Assembly: GCA_037042915.1 (NCBI GenBank)
Contig: CM073193.1
Span: forward strand, 3,906,001 to 3,970,000
DNA length: 64,000 nucleotides
From: Auricularia sp. M13
Taxonomy: Eukaryota > Basidiomycota > Agaricomycetes > Auriculariales > Auriculariaceae
Reading direction: 5' to 3'
Below are positions 34,240 to 45,961 of this stretch, in pieces. Numbering within the stretch: position 1 is the first letter of the stretch; the number at the start of each line of letters is the position of its first letter. A program made the position numbers and the translations under genes. Below the pieces are notes generated by a model. That model saw nothing but the letters and a program-made list of their open reading frames with translations. It ran no database searches and had not been told where the DNA came from.

Positions 34240-35233
34240 ATGTCCTCGCCGAACGACGAGATGGACCTATCGCCATCGACGAGCCCACGACGCACCGCGC
34301 GGCGCAGGAGGAGCTCAGCAGCGTCACCAACGATGGCTAAGAGTGTGCCAGTGGGCTTCCGCGCGCCGCCCAAGCTGCACGAGCGTCCGCTGCACACGCT
34401 CAGCGCGCGCGAGCTTGAGGACCGGTACGCCATGAACGAGGGCATCCTCGCGCAACCGTGCGTAGCCCGCCACTGCACCTGCTATCGATCCGGTCCGACT
34501 CACCCGCGTGTTGATGTGCGCAGGACGAGCAGCCAGTCGACGTACACGACCAGGATGGAGGCCGAGCAGATGCAAATTCGCGCCAGGCTGCTCGAGCTCG
34601 GCGTCAACTCGCTCGGCCAGCAGCTCGACGACGTGCATATACACTCGCACGAGGCGCCAGGCCAACCGTCCAGTCCTCAGATGATCCCTGCCAAACGGCG
34701 CGCACTGGAACGTTGGGTACATCTTTTGCTCTTCTTTTCTGCAAGCTTGGTGTTGACCGCTTGCCCTGCGCAGAGTCAGACGCACCGCGGAGCGCCCGGT
34801 TCGCTGTTCATGCCCGCCGAGGAGGCGGAAGCCATCGAGCAGCGCGCGCACCAGGCGCAGCTGGAGCGCGAGAAGCAGCAATACGAGAAGAGCATACAGC
34901 GCGGCCGCATCATGCCCGGCGAGCAGCTTACCCAGAAGCAGATCAACGAACGCCTGTGGGCCTTCATGTGCGTTTCGTTCGTCGCATCATCGCATACTTA
35001 CTGCGTGACGTGGCCACAGGAATTACAAGCCGTCAGAGTCTGACGAAGAAGATGAAGACGACTATGATTCAGACGAGGACGTTCCGCATAAATTCGACAG
35101 CGAGGACCCGACCACATGGTTCGACGACTACGACGAGGACCAGGGGCACCAGGTCATTGAGCCCGACGAACTGGAGGGCATCATACAGGTTGAGCAGCCA
35201 GGAAACTGGGGAGTCATGAAGATAGACGATTAG
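34240..35233 (+). CDS. Hypothetical protein, charged, acidic C-terminus
   Basis: Family not recognised. ATG 34240 opens MSSPNDEMDLSPSTSPRRTA with an Arg-rich patch. Then VGFRAPPKLHERPLHTLSA, an exon from about 34530 (MEAEQMQIRARLLELGVN), and a predicted helix rich in Glu/Gln/Arg (EEAEAIEQRAHQAQLEREKQ). After an intron about 34969-35020, the tail is strongly acidic: SDEEDEDDYDSDED, TTWFDDYDEDQG, and ends NWGVMKIDD, TAG 35231-35233. Three introns with good borders and a clean frame across four exons make the gene likely real. No membrane segment or signal peptide. Helical and acidic content suggests a nuclear or RNP-associated protein, but that is a guess. Confidence 0.7.
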
Positions 35234-36408
35234 CAAAGGAGCCTTTAATACTCATGACCCACCCCGTATGATGTGCTTCATCTTGCTGTGCGTCGATGCT
35301 ATCCCATTATTACCTGTTTAAATAATGCTTGCTACATCTGTATGTACTTGTACTATTTGCTGCGCAAGATGAGGAAACCGGACTTGGTCGTATTGCGGCT
35401 GGCAAAGGCTGGTTCAATATCTACACTTCAATCAGACGGTATGTTACTCAAGCCAAGTTAGCCAACGCGGGAGAAAGTCTTCAGTCAAGTGCGCTTTTGC
35501 GCAAAGCAGTAATTCGATGTTTGGAAAACTAGAGCGTACAGAAGAGCAAGAGCGACAAAATCAAAGATAGAGACAGAGAGATTGGCACGCCTCACTGCCA
35601 GACCAGCGTGTATGGGGCCGAGGGATAGATCGGAGAATGTGAGCAAGACGGAGAGGCCAGGCCTATAACGTGTACGAGGCGAGGGGGTATAAAAATCTGA
35701 GATGGAAACGAGACGAGACGAGCGAACGACGCGTACAGAACAAGAAAAAATGGAGCTCATAGGTTGGGTACGATGCGCGGGAGCGAGGGAGCGAGGAACA
35801 CAACGATGGAGGAGACGGCAACAGTGGGAAGGGAGACGGCGACGGCAGAAAGGCAGGTTATGGCGACGACGATAACAACGACGACGAGGAGGATGACGGC
35901 GGCGACTGCTTATGACAAGGAGAGTGCAACGGAGGATGGTGGGTGCAACGCGACACGGCTGGCGCGGGAATGTGGGCGCGATGCGTGCCGTAGAAGCTGA
36001 TGTTCTTTCCGTGCTTGGATGAAACTGGACAGCGACTAGCGGCACCGCACACCACACGACTGGAAGACCGCGACGCGTACCATATGAAGCCAGCACAATT
36101 TCTTTCCGTGCTTGGATGAAATTGCACAGCAACTGGCGGCGCCGCGTTCCGCGCGAGTGCAAAGACCTGGCAAAGTGCTTGCATGGTCTGTCGCACGTTG
36201 CTCCTGCAGAGAGTGTGTTACTCTGACGGCGGCACCGCAAGCGCGTGGTGCAGGATACCAGCTGCAGTCTGGTACCCAGCATCGCGCACCGCGGTAACGC
36301 CAGAGCGCGCACGCCAGGAATCGCCGCGCGGCCGTGTGCCAGCAGCGGCAGGAACAAAACGCGCAGGGATTCAGCACAAAGCGCGATCACTGCGCTGTAT
36401 TGTGATGC
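35234..36408. other. Intergenic, low-complexity and repeated sequence
   Basis: About 1.2 kb without a supported gene. The open frame 35485-36390 on the minus strand has no family resemblance and spans the direct repeat at 36003-36150. GA-rich and CGA/ACG triplet-like stretches lie near 35700-35930. Confidence 0.5.
36003..36150. repeat. Imperfect direct repeat, 97-base period
   Basis: TTCTTTCCGTGCTTGGATGA starts at 36003 and again at 36100. The similarity continues downstream (TGGACAGCGACTAGCGGCACC against TTGCACAGCAACTGGCGGCG). Two copies are clear. Confidence 0.7.
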
Positions 36409-38049
36409 TCATGCCCTCCTGGTCTTCTTCCTGGGCGGCGCAGACTTGGTCGACTTGTTTGTGGTCGACTTGGCCCGCGTACGACTTGTGGACGTGCTTG
36501 GCTTGGTGTTATCCTATGCGCAGATAGGTGAGTGCGGCTTGGGATTTTGTTGAGCTACTTACCGATGTCTTCGTCTCGCTCCGCGGCTGCCGCTTCCGAA
36601 GCATGCTGGCCCACGCATCGATCCACGCTTTCGACTTTGAATCGTCAGCGACCAGTACCTCGTACTTCTTGTTGCATCGACGTGTTTCCGTATGCCTTAG
36701 GAGAGAGTCTGAACGACCCGCCCACAGCGTGTTGCACTTGTGACAGATCAGCTTATTTATGACAATGATGGGCTCCTCGGTGTCAGGTCGCGAGACAAGC
36801 TGAGGCTGCGAGTCTGCGTGGCGCGCCGCCTCGTTCATTCGGACGAAGGTCTTGGTGCAGATGCCGACGCATCGATACAGCTATGGTGGATATTAAGGCG
36901 TCTGAGATGGAAGGACCTTTGCTTGTGCTCACGTTATCATTTTCACCCTTGAATTTGGGGCCAGGATCGTTGGCTGTGGCCAGGACGTAAACATGGTGAG
37001 AGCAATATGCCCTCTGGCTCCCATCCTCAACCAACCACTGAGCTGGCCAACGGCCCACGCAATGACCACCCTGCGGACAGCCTTCAGAGAAGTACTGTGC
37101 ATTGACCTTCTCAGCGCATTTAGACTCGGGCCTGTGCGGCGGTGAAGGCTCGGGCGCGGCTGGGTCGCGATGACTGTCGTCCCGGTCGTTGTGGTTTGCC
37201 GTCTTCGTCGTTGTGGTTGCCGTCTTCGTCGTCGTGGTTGCCGTCTTCGTCGTCGTGGTCATCATCGGGATCAGCGGTGGCTTTACGTTTCAGCGGTCTC
37301 AGGCCCAAAAGCGTACGATCCCGGATGATGGGTGCAGAAGAGAGTCCAGCAGTAGGTGGCGGCCGAGTGCACGACGTCGACGACAATGTGGTACGAATCG
37401 ATCCTTGAACAGCGGCACTCGAGGCTGGCGAGGCGGCGGCGGTAGAGCGGGTGCAGCACCGTGACTTGCGGGAGGACTTGGCCCGCCCCTGCGCCGAGGG
37501 AGGGCTAACCGCGGGCAGGTTGACGACGGCGCACGGGGGCGTCTGCTCGGACGAGGTGGCCGAGGTCGATGGCGATAGCTGATTCTCAGAGGACCATGCC
37601 GACACTGGGGATGAGAGGCTGGAGGACGACAAGCTGCTGTCCACAGCGGGCGACGGGGTGCACCAAGGGACATGTGTCACCTCGCTCAGCGAGACATAGG
37701 GTTTCGGGGCCGGCTCATTGTAACGCAGCAGGGCGGGATTGCCAGCGTATTGGAACCAACCATGCTGCGCGGTCTGTTGAAATCTGAGAAAGAGCCATAC
37801 TACGGATGCTCAAGTACGCACCTGGCTTGGCTCGAATGGGGGTTTGGGGCCCAGCGTTGTGTCGAACGCCGGCCCGGGCGTGGTAGTCGGGATGGCATCC
37901 AGCAGCATGGAGACCCCGAGGCCGTTGTCCGTGTCAGGAGCACCGAACGAAGGCGACATATCGAGCGACGGGGTCGAGTTACCGTCGATGTTCATGTACT
38001 GATCCATGAAGCGGTCGCAGTCAAGAGCCTGTTGCGCGGTGTAGTCCAT
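36409..38049 (-). CDS. Zinc-finger nuclear protein, putative regulator (apparent frameshift)
   Basis: Probably a transcription regulator. ATG 38047-38049: MDYTAQQALDCDRFMDQYMN, then Ser/Thr/Pro-rich sequence. Exon 2 begins TAQHGWFQYAGNPALLRYNE after an intron 37784-37830. A basic patch RPLKRKATADPDDDHDDEDG precedes a 21-base tandem repeat. Next come ESKCAEKVNAQYFSEGC, WLVEDGSQRAYCSHHVYVL and, across an intron about 36889-36940, YRCVGICTKTFVRMNEAARH and LICHKCNTLWAGRSDSLLRH, two Cys/His fingers of C2H2/BED appearance. After an intron about 36492-36540 the C-terminus ends APPRKKTRRA, a likely nuclear localisation signal; TGA 36409-36411. The frame changes by one base inside the tandem repeat at 37195-37197, so the gene is only whole if one A on the coding strand is extra. 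Confidence 0.6.
37184..37262. repeat. In-gene tandem repeat of about 18-21 bases
   Basis: Three units containing GTCTTCGTCGT(C/T)GTGGTTGCC, the leftmost with TTT instead of TT. On the coding strand it encodes DEDGNHD-type units. Confidence 0.7.
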
Positions 38050-41000
38050 GCTAGAGTGCGACTGCGTGAACGGAGGACGCGACGAGGGGGGCTGGCGGGA
38101 TGGCTCAAAGAGTTGGCGACCAGGTGAGGTGCTAACGATGGGAATACAAAGCGAAGGAAGATTCCTTTATACGAGAACGCGATGCAGCCAAATAATAGCC
38201 TACAGTCACGTCGGAACGGAGTCGCAGATAAAGAACAACCAAAGCGAGGTGGCGATGCCCAAGAAGGGGAGTGAGTACCTTTCCTCGGCAATAGGTAGGT
38301 CGTTGCTCCGCCCATCCGAAAGTACCACCATTGGAACCGCACGCTCACAGCGCCCAAGACGCGCCCGCCACGAAGTACGAAGTGAGCTGGACGGCTGGGA
38401 AATGACCTCCGCGGCGCAGAGGGCTCCAGGTTCCATTGAGGGCGTGATCCACGTGTGAGCTTATCGCTAGTAACCGAACGAGCCCCGAGCTCAGTTCGGA
38501 GTGATCCCGCGCGCAACACCGTCATTCATACCCCAGACGCATTTGTGATCGCTCAAGCGAGGATCGACGAGACCGAGATCGCATTATCTGCCTGAAATTG
38601 TCTATTAGTGCATGCAGGCACGCAGTAAAGTTGCAAGTGCAATGATACATGACTATGCAAGCTACGATGCCAGTGCGCGCACCCACGGTCAGACGCAGAC
38701 AATACGAAGCCGACGAGACACTGACCTAGATAGCCCGAGAACGTACGGCAAGCATCGATGGGGAGGACGAAACTTGCGCCGCCGTCTGATGTGCCGAGAA
38801 GGTAAATTTCTCGGCTGCATAAGACGCCTGCACGCGGGTCCCGTCGACCGCAAATGAATCACTAGGCGGGTCGAGGACCGCCTGATGCAGTGGGAGAAGG
38901 AAGGTACACGGGCGGAACATCGTCAGCCGCACCCAGGGCACGGATTGTCCGTCGGAGAACAATAAATCATATTTTCTGGGACAATAGCGTGCAGCGATGC
39001 TGCACAACGAGCAGCAATAATGGAGCACATACATCTGCACGGCCTGCAGCATTGTCTGCTCCATGAACAAGGGGACTGAGCTCCTGAGACGATAACTGAA
39101 TGTGCGAGAATCCACATGCTCGAGGCACCGCGAACCAATAAAAAGCCCAATACGCATGCGCACAACGCCGAGAGATGGAGCTATGCAGTTTTGGGGCGTG
39201 TTTACAGCGCGCGTAAGCCCTTCCAGATACCAGGAAATAGTTTGGAAACGAGACGTGGAAGCGCAGGGAAGCTACCCCAAGATGTCATAACCAGGATTCC
39301 GGGAATGCTACGCGGCAGCCAGCAGTAGTTAGGCACAAGCCGGGAGGAGAGGCATCAGCGAACCAGGGAAACAGGAGCGGGCTGCGTGCTGTCGGGATCA
39401 TTTTGTGCATGTTAGTGGTTGCCGAATCAGTCGTCCGACTTGTTCGTCCAAACTCGTAGGCCAGTTCACAGCTCCCCACACCAGACACCGAGCTTTCAGC
39501 AGATATGATACCCAGTGGCGACACAGCCCAAAGACGGATAAGACAACAGGGACACTGAAAAGCAGATGAAGCTGGGCGCCAGTCGCGGGTTGCAGAAGGT
39601 CGATCTACGCGTGGGGTGACAGATCGGCGACCTTGCCTGGTCTGTGCGTGTCCAAATCGATGCGCCCAAGCGCAAATAGAACCGGTACGTACCAGATGGT
39701 CGACGCGCAGCACTGCACCTCGACGTGACCCGAGGCGGCCGAGCGCATGGTCGGCGGCAGCTGTAAGAAGCGCGAGCGGCGGTGATGAGGGGGAGGACGA
39801 AAACTTGGAGTAGTCAGGTCTGGCCTGGATTGATGCTGCCGCCGCCGCCGGCGCACATTGTTCTTTCCGGCCACGGTGGGCCGGTCGAGGGCGTGGGAAG
39901 AAGTTGCCCCCTTGGCGCACAACCGCACTCATAAGCTGCAAGCAGCCATTATCCCGCGGGGCGGCTTCGGCCGGTGAGTTCCAGCGTTCCGAGTCTGCTG
40001 GAATATCGAGTGACGGGTACATGGTGGGCACAAAATGCTGATTAAATATTGCGAGGTGGACATGCATTGTGTGTGGGTGTGGTGTGGGGATGTTGGGCCT
40101 TTTAAGTCTGCACAGTGAAGTTTAGGTCAGTCGGAAGCACTGGAAGAAATTGATGTAACAACCGGAAAAGAAACGTACGAGTGCTGCGTGGCGTTCTACA
40201 GCAGCCAATAGTTGCCCAGCGGCGTATGACAAAGGCTGCCGAACATTTTTATTGGCGCTGAACCGGGATGATGGTTGTTCGACGGCGCAGACCATTACAC
40301 GGCCGTCGCAGCTGGAAGAGATTCAGCGAAGATAATGAGAAGAATGGAGAGACAGACAGACCATGGGGTTTGGCTCAATTCATCCCAGATGGAGGATTGG
40401 GATCCGGCTGCATTTATATTAGATGGAAGATTGGATCCGAACGCATGTCGTGGCTAAGAGGGAGACGGTGGCTAAATAACTGGCGTTGTCGAAACAGTCG
40501 ACTTTGTGTGTTCTTGGTTGATAACAACGCAAAGAGCCAAGCCTGTGAATTTCAGGTTAATAGCTGCAGTGGAAGGCTTATCGGACGACGTACATGACCG
40601 AGGTAGCCACCATGGCAGATACTTGCTTGCGGCCGATCTAACGCGGTCTGAGCTATGTACTACGTTGGACTAACGAATACGACGGTTTTTACGCACTGTG
40701 GCAGAGGGATGTCTCATCGTTGTGCCCTTTCGTCGAGCGGACAGCCGAAAGCAAAATCCGCGGCATTACCGACAGGCGCCTGCACGAACAAGGCTGGGCT
40801 TGACGGGCGCATCGCCGACATGCGTATGTTAGATATTCTGCGTCGTTTTCGTGGGTTTTGGAAGGTAAAAGGATGGCGAAGAGACGGGACCATCAAAGAA
40901 AGCGGGCAACGTGTGACCGCCGCATCTGCACTCCGCCCCGCACCCGACCACACACACCCAAGCCTCTGGCTGCAGTATGTAATCAAAGTCTTTTCGCGGT

Positions 41001-41641
41001 TCCTGCGGCCTGTGCGCGGGAGCGCTACGGGCTGTCTGCGCGTTCCGGGTCGTGCGACGGCGGGGCCATCATGCAGTGTAAAGTCTAATGCGTTCGCCAC
41101 AGACCACGGTGTTCGCGACTTCGTCGCCACAGGCCCATCAAGCGGACGCTTTTAATTTCGGCTGACGCCTGCGACGAGAGAAGTGATGGATCCCGCTGTA
41201 CACAACCACATCCATGCGCACACAACCATAAGCGCCCGCGATGCGCTCAGCGCCGCGCTGGTGCATCGACTCTGAGCATGGTTCGCGCTCAGACATTCGT
41301 GCCGTACTCAAAGAGCCGTATATTATCTATGCACTTCATCCTCCCAAGGAGCGTTTTTGAAACAAGTCAACCTCGAAAGCACCAAGGCCGTTTGATTTGT
41401 CCATAGGTGATCCTCGGAGCGTACTGACGAGGGCAGACAGTCCCGACTGAACCAATCGCAAGTGCGACCTTGAGTGGTGAGTACGCTTGTTGACGTTGAG
41501 CCCCATATGGGCAAAGACAGATGGGCATCTGTCCAAGCACCAGGTCCGAAGGATCAATTGACGCTCTGAGCATGCCTGGTTTCGACTGCATCGTGGTACG
41601 GTCTTCAAGCGAGCGAAAATCGAATTGCATTACTGTCGGTA
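38050..41641. other. Gene-poor region
   Basis: About 3.6 kb in which I can support no spliced gene. It holds many short frames on both strands without recognisable domains, plus a small internal duplication near 40385-40440 (ATGGAGGATTGGGATCCG and ATGGAAGATTGGATCCG). A minus-strand frame at 39285-40067 is listed separately. It may hold promoters for the zinc-finger gene, a non-coding RNA or decayed sequence; none can be shown. Confidence 0.5.
39285..40067 (-). CDS. Long open frame, doubtful hypothetical protein
   Basis: A 260-codon uninterrupted frame in a region otherwise without genes. It has no recognised domain, signal peptide or membrane span, is unusually rich in Arg/Ser/Pro/Ala, and has no introns, unlike nearly all genes here. 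It could be chance in GC-rich DNA. The first 50 residues (MYPSLDIPADSERWNSPAEA) look more protein-like than the rest. Confidence 0.2.
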   Translation of the reverse strand: MHVHLAIFNQHFVPTMYPSLDIPADSERWNSPAEAAPRDNGCLQLMSAVVRQGGNFFPRPRPAHRGRKEQCAPAAAAASIQARPDYSKFSSSPSSPPLALLTAAADHALGRLGSRRGAVLRVDHLVRTGSICAWAHRFGHAQTRQGRRSVTPRVDRPSATRDWRPASSAFQCPCCLIRLWAVSPLGIISAESSVSGVGSCELAYEFGRTSRTTDSATTNMHKMIPTARSPLLFPWFADASPPGLCLTTAGCRVAFPESWL

Positions 41642-42847
41642 TCACGACTCGAAGCCCTCCTCCATTGCGTCCTTCGCCTTCTGCTCGGCCTCCGCCATGA
41701 GGTCTTTGGGTATGATCTGGTGCTGCCCGCCCGTCTCGTCGCCAATCCAGGTGATCTCGAGCTCGAAGTCCTTGTCCTTCGCGTCATCATGCACAAGATA
41801 GATTCTGCAAAATGCTCAGCGGCGTGTCCGTGGAGGTTGGAACAAGCAGAACGTACATGCGCGCCGCCTCAAAGACAGCCTGGCGCGTCGTAAGCTCCGC
41901 CAGCTTGAGCTTCTCGAGCTCGGTTTTGGCGAGTTGGCTCCCCTTGCCGACTGCTGCTCCGTGATATCCCTGAGATTGTTGACCGGTCAGTAACGAAGGT
42001 GCAAGCACAGGAGAAGCCAATAAGAGAATAAGAGTAGAACTCGTTGAAATTGAAAGTCAAATATATGACCAAGGTTGTGCACCGAGCCACCGCGTCGACA
42101 ATGCATCGCCAACCGAGCCGCCAACGTTGCACAATGGTTTTCTTATAATGGAGAATGTACGCACGTAAAAGACACCACTAGGCTCGACGACGAACATAGT
42201 AGGGCCGTCTTTGTCGACCGCGCCGAGGATGGAGCTGATACCGAACGGCCGTACGGACGAGTAGAGCGTGTACGCCTGCACATATAGTCCTAGGCGGTCG
42301 GCAATCGCCTGAACCAAGGTCAGCCAACGCGAATCGCGATACGAACAAGCTGTAGACGCGCTTTGAGCGGAGGCGGGGCCTGGTAAGTGTCGCGGTAACT
42401 CTGCGACTCGTCGCGCGCACGCGCGGCCAAGTGTCTCGCGTCCGCTGCGAGGCCAGATGTTGCCTGCGGTGGGACTGTGAGTGTAACAGATTGAATAGAA
42501 AGCTCAAGGCCGCACCATGCCGATGTGGCGATCAATGGTCTGAATTCGTCTGTTGGCTTCGGGGACGAGCAGTTTCGAGTGCACGAGCTTCTCGACGGCG
42601 AGCACGACGCCGTCCTTGACGCGCAGCCCAATCGCAGTTCTGGAGGCGAGCAATGAGACGGTGAGTATACACGAGGACGCGTCACGGCGGACCCAGAGTT
42701 CTCTACGGCCTTGTTCGCGTACTCGACCTGGATGCAGGCAATGAGGAGCTGCGTCCTGTTTGCGCTGGCACTACGCACCTGGAATATTCTCCCGTCCGGC
42801 GAGTAGGTGCTGGCGGAGAGATCGTAGCCGGTGCCAATGGAGGTCAT
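41642..42847 (-). CDS. PRE10: 20S proteasome subunit alpha type-3 / alpha-7 (Pre10)
   Basis: Structural alpha subunit of the 20S proteasome core. ATG 42845-42847 opens [20 protein letters not shown], the N-terminal signature with which alpha subunits gate the channel. The next exons read [11 protein letters not shown] ... [12 protein letters not shown], then [76 protein letters not shown], and [40 protein letters not shown]. The C-terminus [19 protein letters not shown] ends at TGA 41642-41644. Seven or so short introns. The FGIS... and [10 protein letters not shown] features point to alpha-7 (PSMA3 type). Its start codon is 66 bases from the divergent NUP82 start. Confidence 0.9.
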
Positions 42848-42913
42848 GTCGAGGTCAGAGGGTACGCGCAAGCCACGGAAACTCCGACGCGTTGCAAGTT
42901 CTCCGAGACGATC
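42848..42913. promoter_or_regulatory. 66-base divergent promoter, PRE10 / NUP82
   Basis: The two start codons point away from each other and are 66 bases apart, so promoter and leader sequences must overlap the opposite gene. Confidence 0.45.
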
Positions 42914-45752
42914 ATGGATATCGTCAAGACGCTCGGCACCCACCCAGTCTTTGCCCCTGCAGAAGCCGGCAATGGGGACCCGTCCTCGTCGACGATGTCC
43001 CTGCTGTCGCTGAGCCAGAGCTACTCTGGTGCCGAGTCCAGCGCGACGCGTCCAAAGCGCGTCATGTGCGTCCGCGATGGGGATATCATACTCGCGGCAG
43101 GCGCCCAGATACGCATGGCACCCGTGCAGGACGGCGCGTCCTCAAAAAAGACCTACAAGGTCCGTCTAGTCACGCTCAACCCAGCCTCGGCTCAATCCCT
43201 CCAGGTCCTCGACGCGCCATGCCTCGGCTTCACTGTCTACCAGCTTCTGCCCAGCCCAAACGGAAAATTTCTTGCTGTGGCTGGACTGCATCAAGTTGTT
43301 GTCCTCGTCCTGCCACGCCCTGGCTACTGGAAAACCGAGACGCCGAAGGTCACCGTCAAGTACGCATTCTGCCTGCGGCGTTCGATATCGGTTTTGACAT
43401 CCAACTAGGCATTTGATATTCGGAGAACGTTTCCATAGACGGAAGGGCTCTGCAAGGGTTGTGAAACTCGATTGGCATCCATGGGGCGAACACAGTGCGA
43501 CGCTCCTGGTGGGCACCGCAGATGGCATCGTAAGGTTCGTATTCCTCTCGCAGCATAGAGAGTCTCCAACCACGTACACACAGGGAATACGACGCGTCAC
43601 AGAGCCCGGACGAGCCTCAACAAACCATATCGTTCATGCCGCCACAAACACGTAAAACCTTTCTCGCCGACGCGTCGACGCGCGAGCTCGTGTCTTTCAC
43701 TCTGGGAGGCGGAAGTGCAGACTGGGGCCCTTTGACGCTGTACGGTCTCATGAAGAACGGCGACGTTTATGCTGTCGCGCCGTACATACCTGCCAAGGCG
43801 TTAGTCTTCTACCTCACTTTCCTCCAACAATATCTAACGCGAACAACAGTGCTATACCAGCCTCGTACCTTTGGTCACTGCAGTACTATGTCCAGGAAAA
43901 ACTGGAAGCAGCGCATCGACGGCCGGGCTTCGCCTCTCTCTACGAACAACAACTCAAATATGTCACGGCGCTCACAAGCCAGCTCCCAGCACAGAAGGTT
44001 CTAGCCAACACGAAACCCGCTGTTGTGACAGCGCCGCCTCCCTCACGATTTCAAGTTGCGCGACAAGGCCCGTTCCTGCTGCAGCCCGAACCGCATGAGT
44101 TGACAGGGTCCGCATCCGACGACGCTGTGGACATCATGTACATCAACCTGCGAATGGAGGCGGGTCAACCGGACCCAGAAACGTCTTCGGAGCAGCTCGG
44201 TGTTGTTTTAATTTCGTGGCAGGACGGCAAGATTGATGTCTGTCTTGACCTGGACAAGGTCGAGGCGCGGTGGGAACATGGCCAGGTGCGCCCGGCTCTT
44301 GCTGTGTATCAAACTTTCTAAACTATGTCACAGATCTCAAGCGACGAATTACCGCTGTTCACCGTATTTGAAACGATAGACCTTGCGCTGATACCAATGC
44401 TGAAGAAGGCTGGTGTGAGCAACCTTGACGATGTCCTCTCTGCCAACTTTCCGCTCTTCCATCTTGATCCTCTCTACAACGACACAATCTTCGTATATCA
44501 CGCTTTCGGAGTGCACTGTCTCTTGTTGCGGAGATGGGTAACCACGCTCCTCAATGCGCTTCATGGCGAAGAGAGGGGCGAGGAGGCAACACGCATCGAA
44601 TCCACTGTCGAAAAGGCACGTGGGACAGACGCGTTCTGCATTCTGGATTCCTTTTCCCCATCCGAGAGGTATGCTGTTCACGACTGTTATTCTTCTATTA
44701 CTGATCTTTGTTGGCAGGAGCTCCGAGCCCATTGTTGGAATTGCACTGCCGAACAACATTTATCTGCCCTATAGCCTGCTGGCCGTGACGTCGTCGCTGC
44801 AATGTAGTTCCTTCGAGCTTGCACTACGCGTCGACACCAGGCAGCCACCCCTTCGCCAATCCGTCCTGGCCCCTGCCGAATCGACCAGCATTACAGCAAT
44901 AGCGGGTCAACAGCCGTATGTCTCCTCGTTGCAGCCCTGGTCGATCCCAGCGGTTTTCGTGCGCCCCGGCGGGCTCCCCTCTGCGCCGCGCATTGCTCTC
45001 CCGAATCTCGGTGCGAATGTCGGTAAGGAGCTGCAGGTGAACCCGGAGACGCTGCGTCTGCTGGCAAGCACGGTGGAGAAGTTTATGGGCGAGCTCGCGC
45101 AGATCCGGTCGGGCATGCAGGAGGTGCAGATGCGCGTCGGGCTGCAGCGCGTGGAGCAGCAGCGCCAGGTGCAAAGACGCTCGAGTTGTCCGAGGCCATC
45201 TTGAAGCTCCGCAGCGTCGGCTCGAAGCGCGTCAAGGAACGGCTCGAGGGCGTCGTGGCTCGGCAGCAAGAATTGCTAAAGAGGTTGGACCGCACTGTCC
45301 AGACCTACATGGATGCGGCGTGCCCTGTGCTGAGCGAACATGAGACGCAGTGGTTCGCGGAGCTGCGCAGGATGGACAAGCAGGTTTCTGGTGCTGACGA
45401 TGGGAGGACATTGGTTGGCCGTGCAGAATCGGTGAGTGTTTCTCAAGAGGACCTGCAGTGTATTTTGATCAGGAATTCCAGCTCGAGAACCATCTAGAGC
45501 AATTACTACCTGGTCTCCAACTCCTTGCTCAGCAAAAGCAACAGAAACCTAGTGCGCCTATGGGCAGCTCTCAGGCTTTTCGTGTCGGTCGACGATTAGG
45601 GGAAGAGTGCGTCACCTCGCTTGTCGTGCTTTTTGAGTGCCAAATTGATCGTTTTCGACAGATCGAAGCAGATCGAGGAGCTCACAAGCAAATTGAAAGA
45701 CCTGTGCGTGCGCGTAGGCATAGAACCACAACCGTCGGCGCGAAATGCGTGA
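42914..45752 (+). CDS. NUP88: Nucleoporin Nup82/Nup88
   Basis: Cytoplasmic-face nuclear pore protein that anchors the mRNA-export platform. The N-terminal beta-propeller starts at ATG 42914: [80 protein letters not shown]. It continues [40 protein letters not shown] and [20 protein letters not shown]. The second half is helical and coiled-coil: [60 protein letters not shown]. The end is [23 protein letters not shown] 45750-45752. About ten introns. This plan (propeller then coiled coil) and the LDWHPWG sequence fit the Nup88 family. NSP1, its partner, is 1.4 kb away. Confidence 0.85.
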
Positions 45753-45961
45753 CGGCTGACACGTTGCACGTGTCGTTGGGAGTACAGTACTGATACACAT
45801 GTATTACTTGCGCGAACATCGTGGCCGTGCGTGCCACACCTTTCCTTCTCTTTCTATCGCGACTGCCAGCAAAGTCCAACACGATCCTCCACATCTTCTC
45901 TTGCTGCCTCGCTGGTCACGAATCCGAGATCGATTCGCCGGTCAACACAAAGCTCGACGAC

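Noticed and set aside
35485-36390. 301-codon minus-strand frame
   Set aside because: It spans a direct repeat, is rich in Arg/Cys/Leu without domain character and has no introns. Best read as chance.
40655-41155. 166-codon plus-strand frame in the gene-poor region
   Set aside because: No domain, no introns, equally long frame on the opposite strand; not supported as a gene.
45821-45961. Extended N-terminus of the BTB protein with a hydrophobic segment
   Set aside because: The in-frame extension begins with GTG, not ATG. The first good ATG is 45962.
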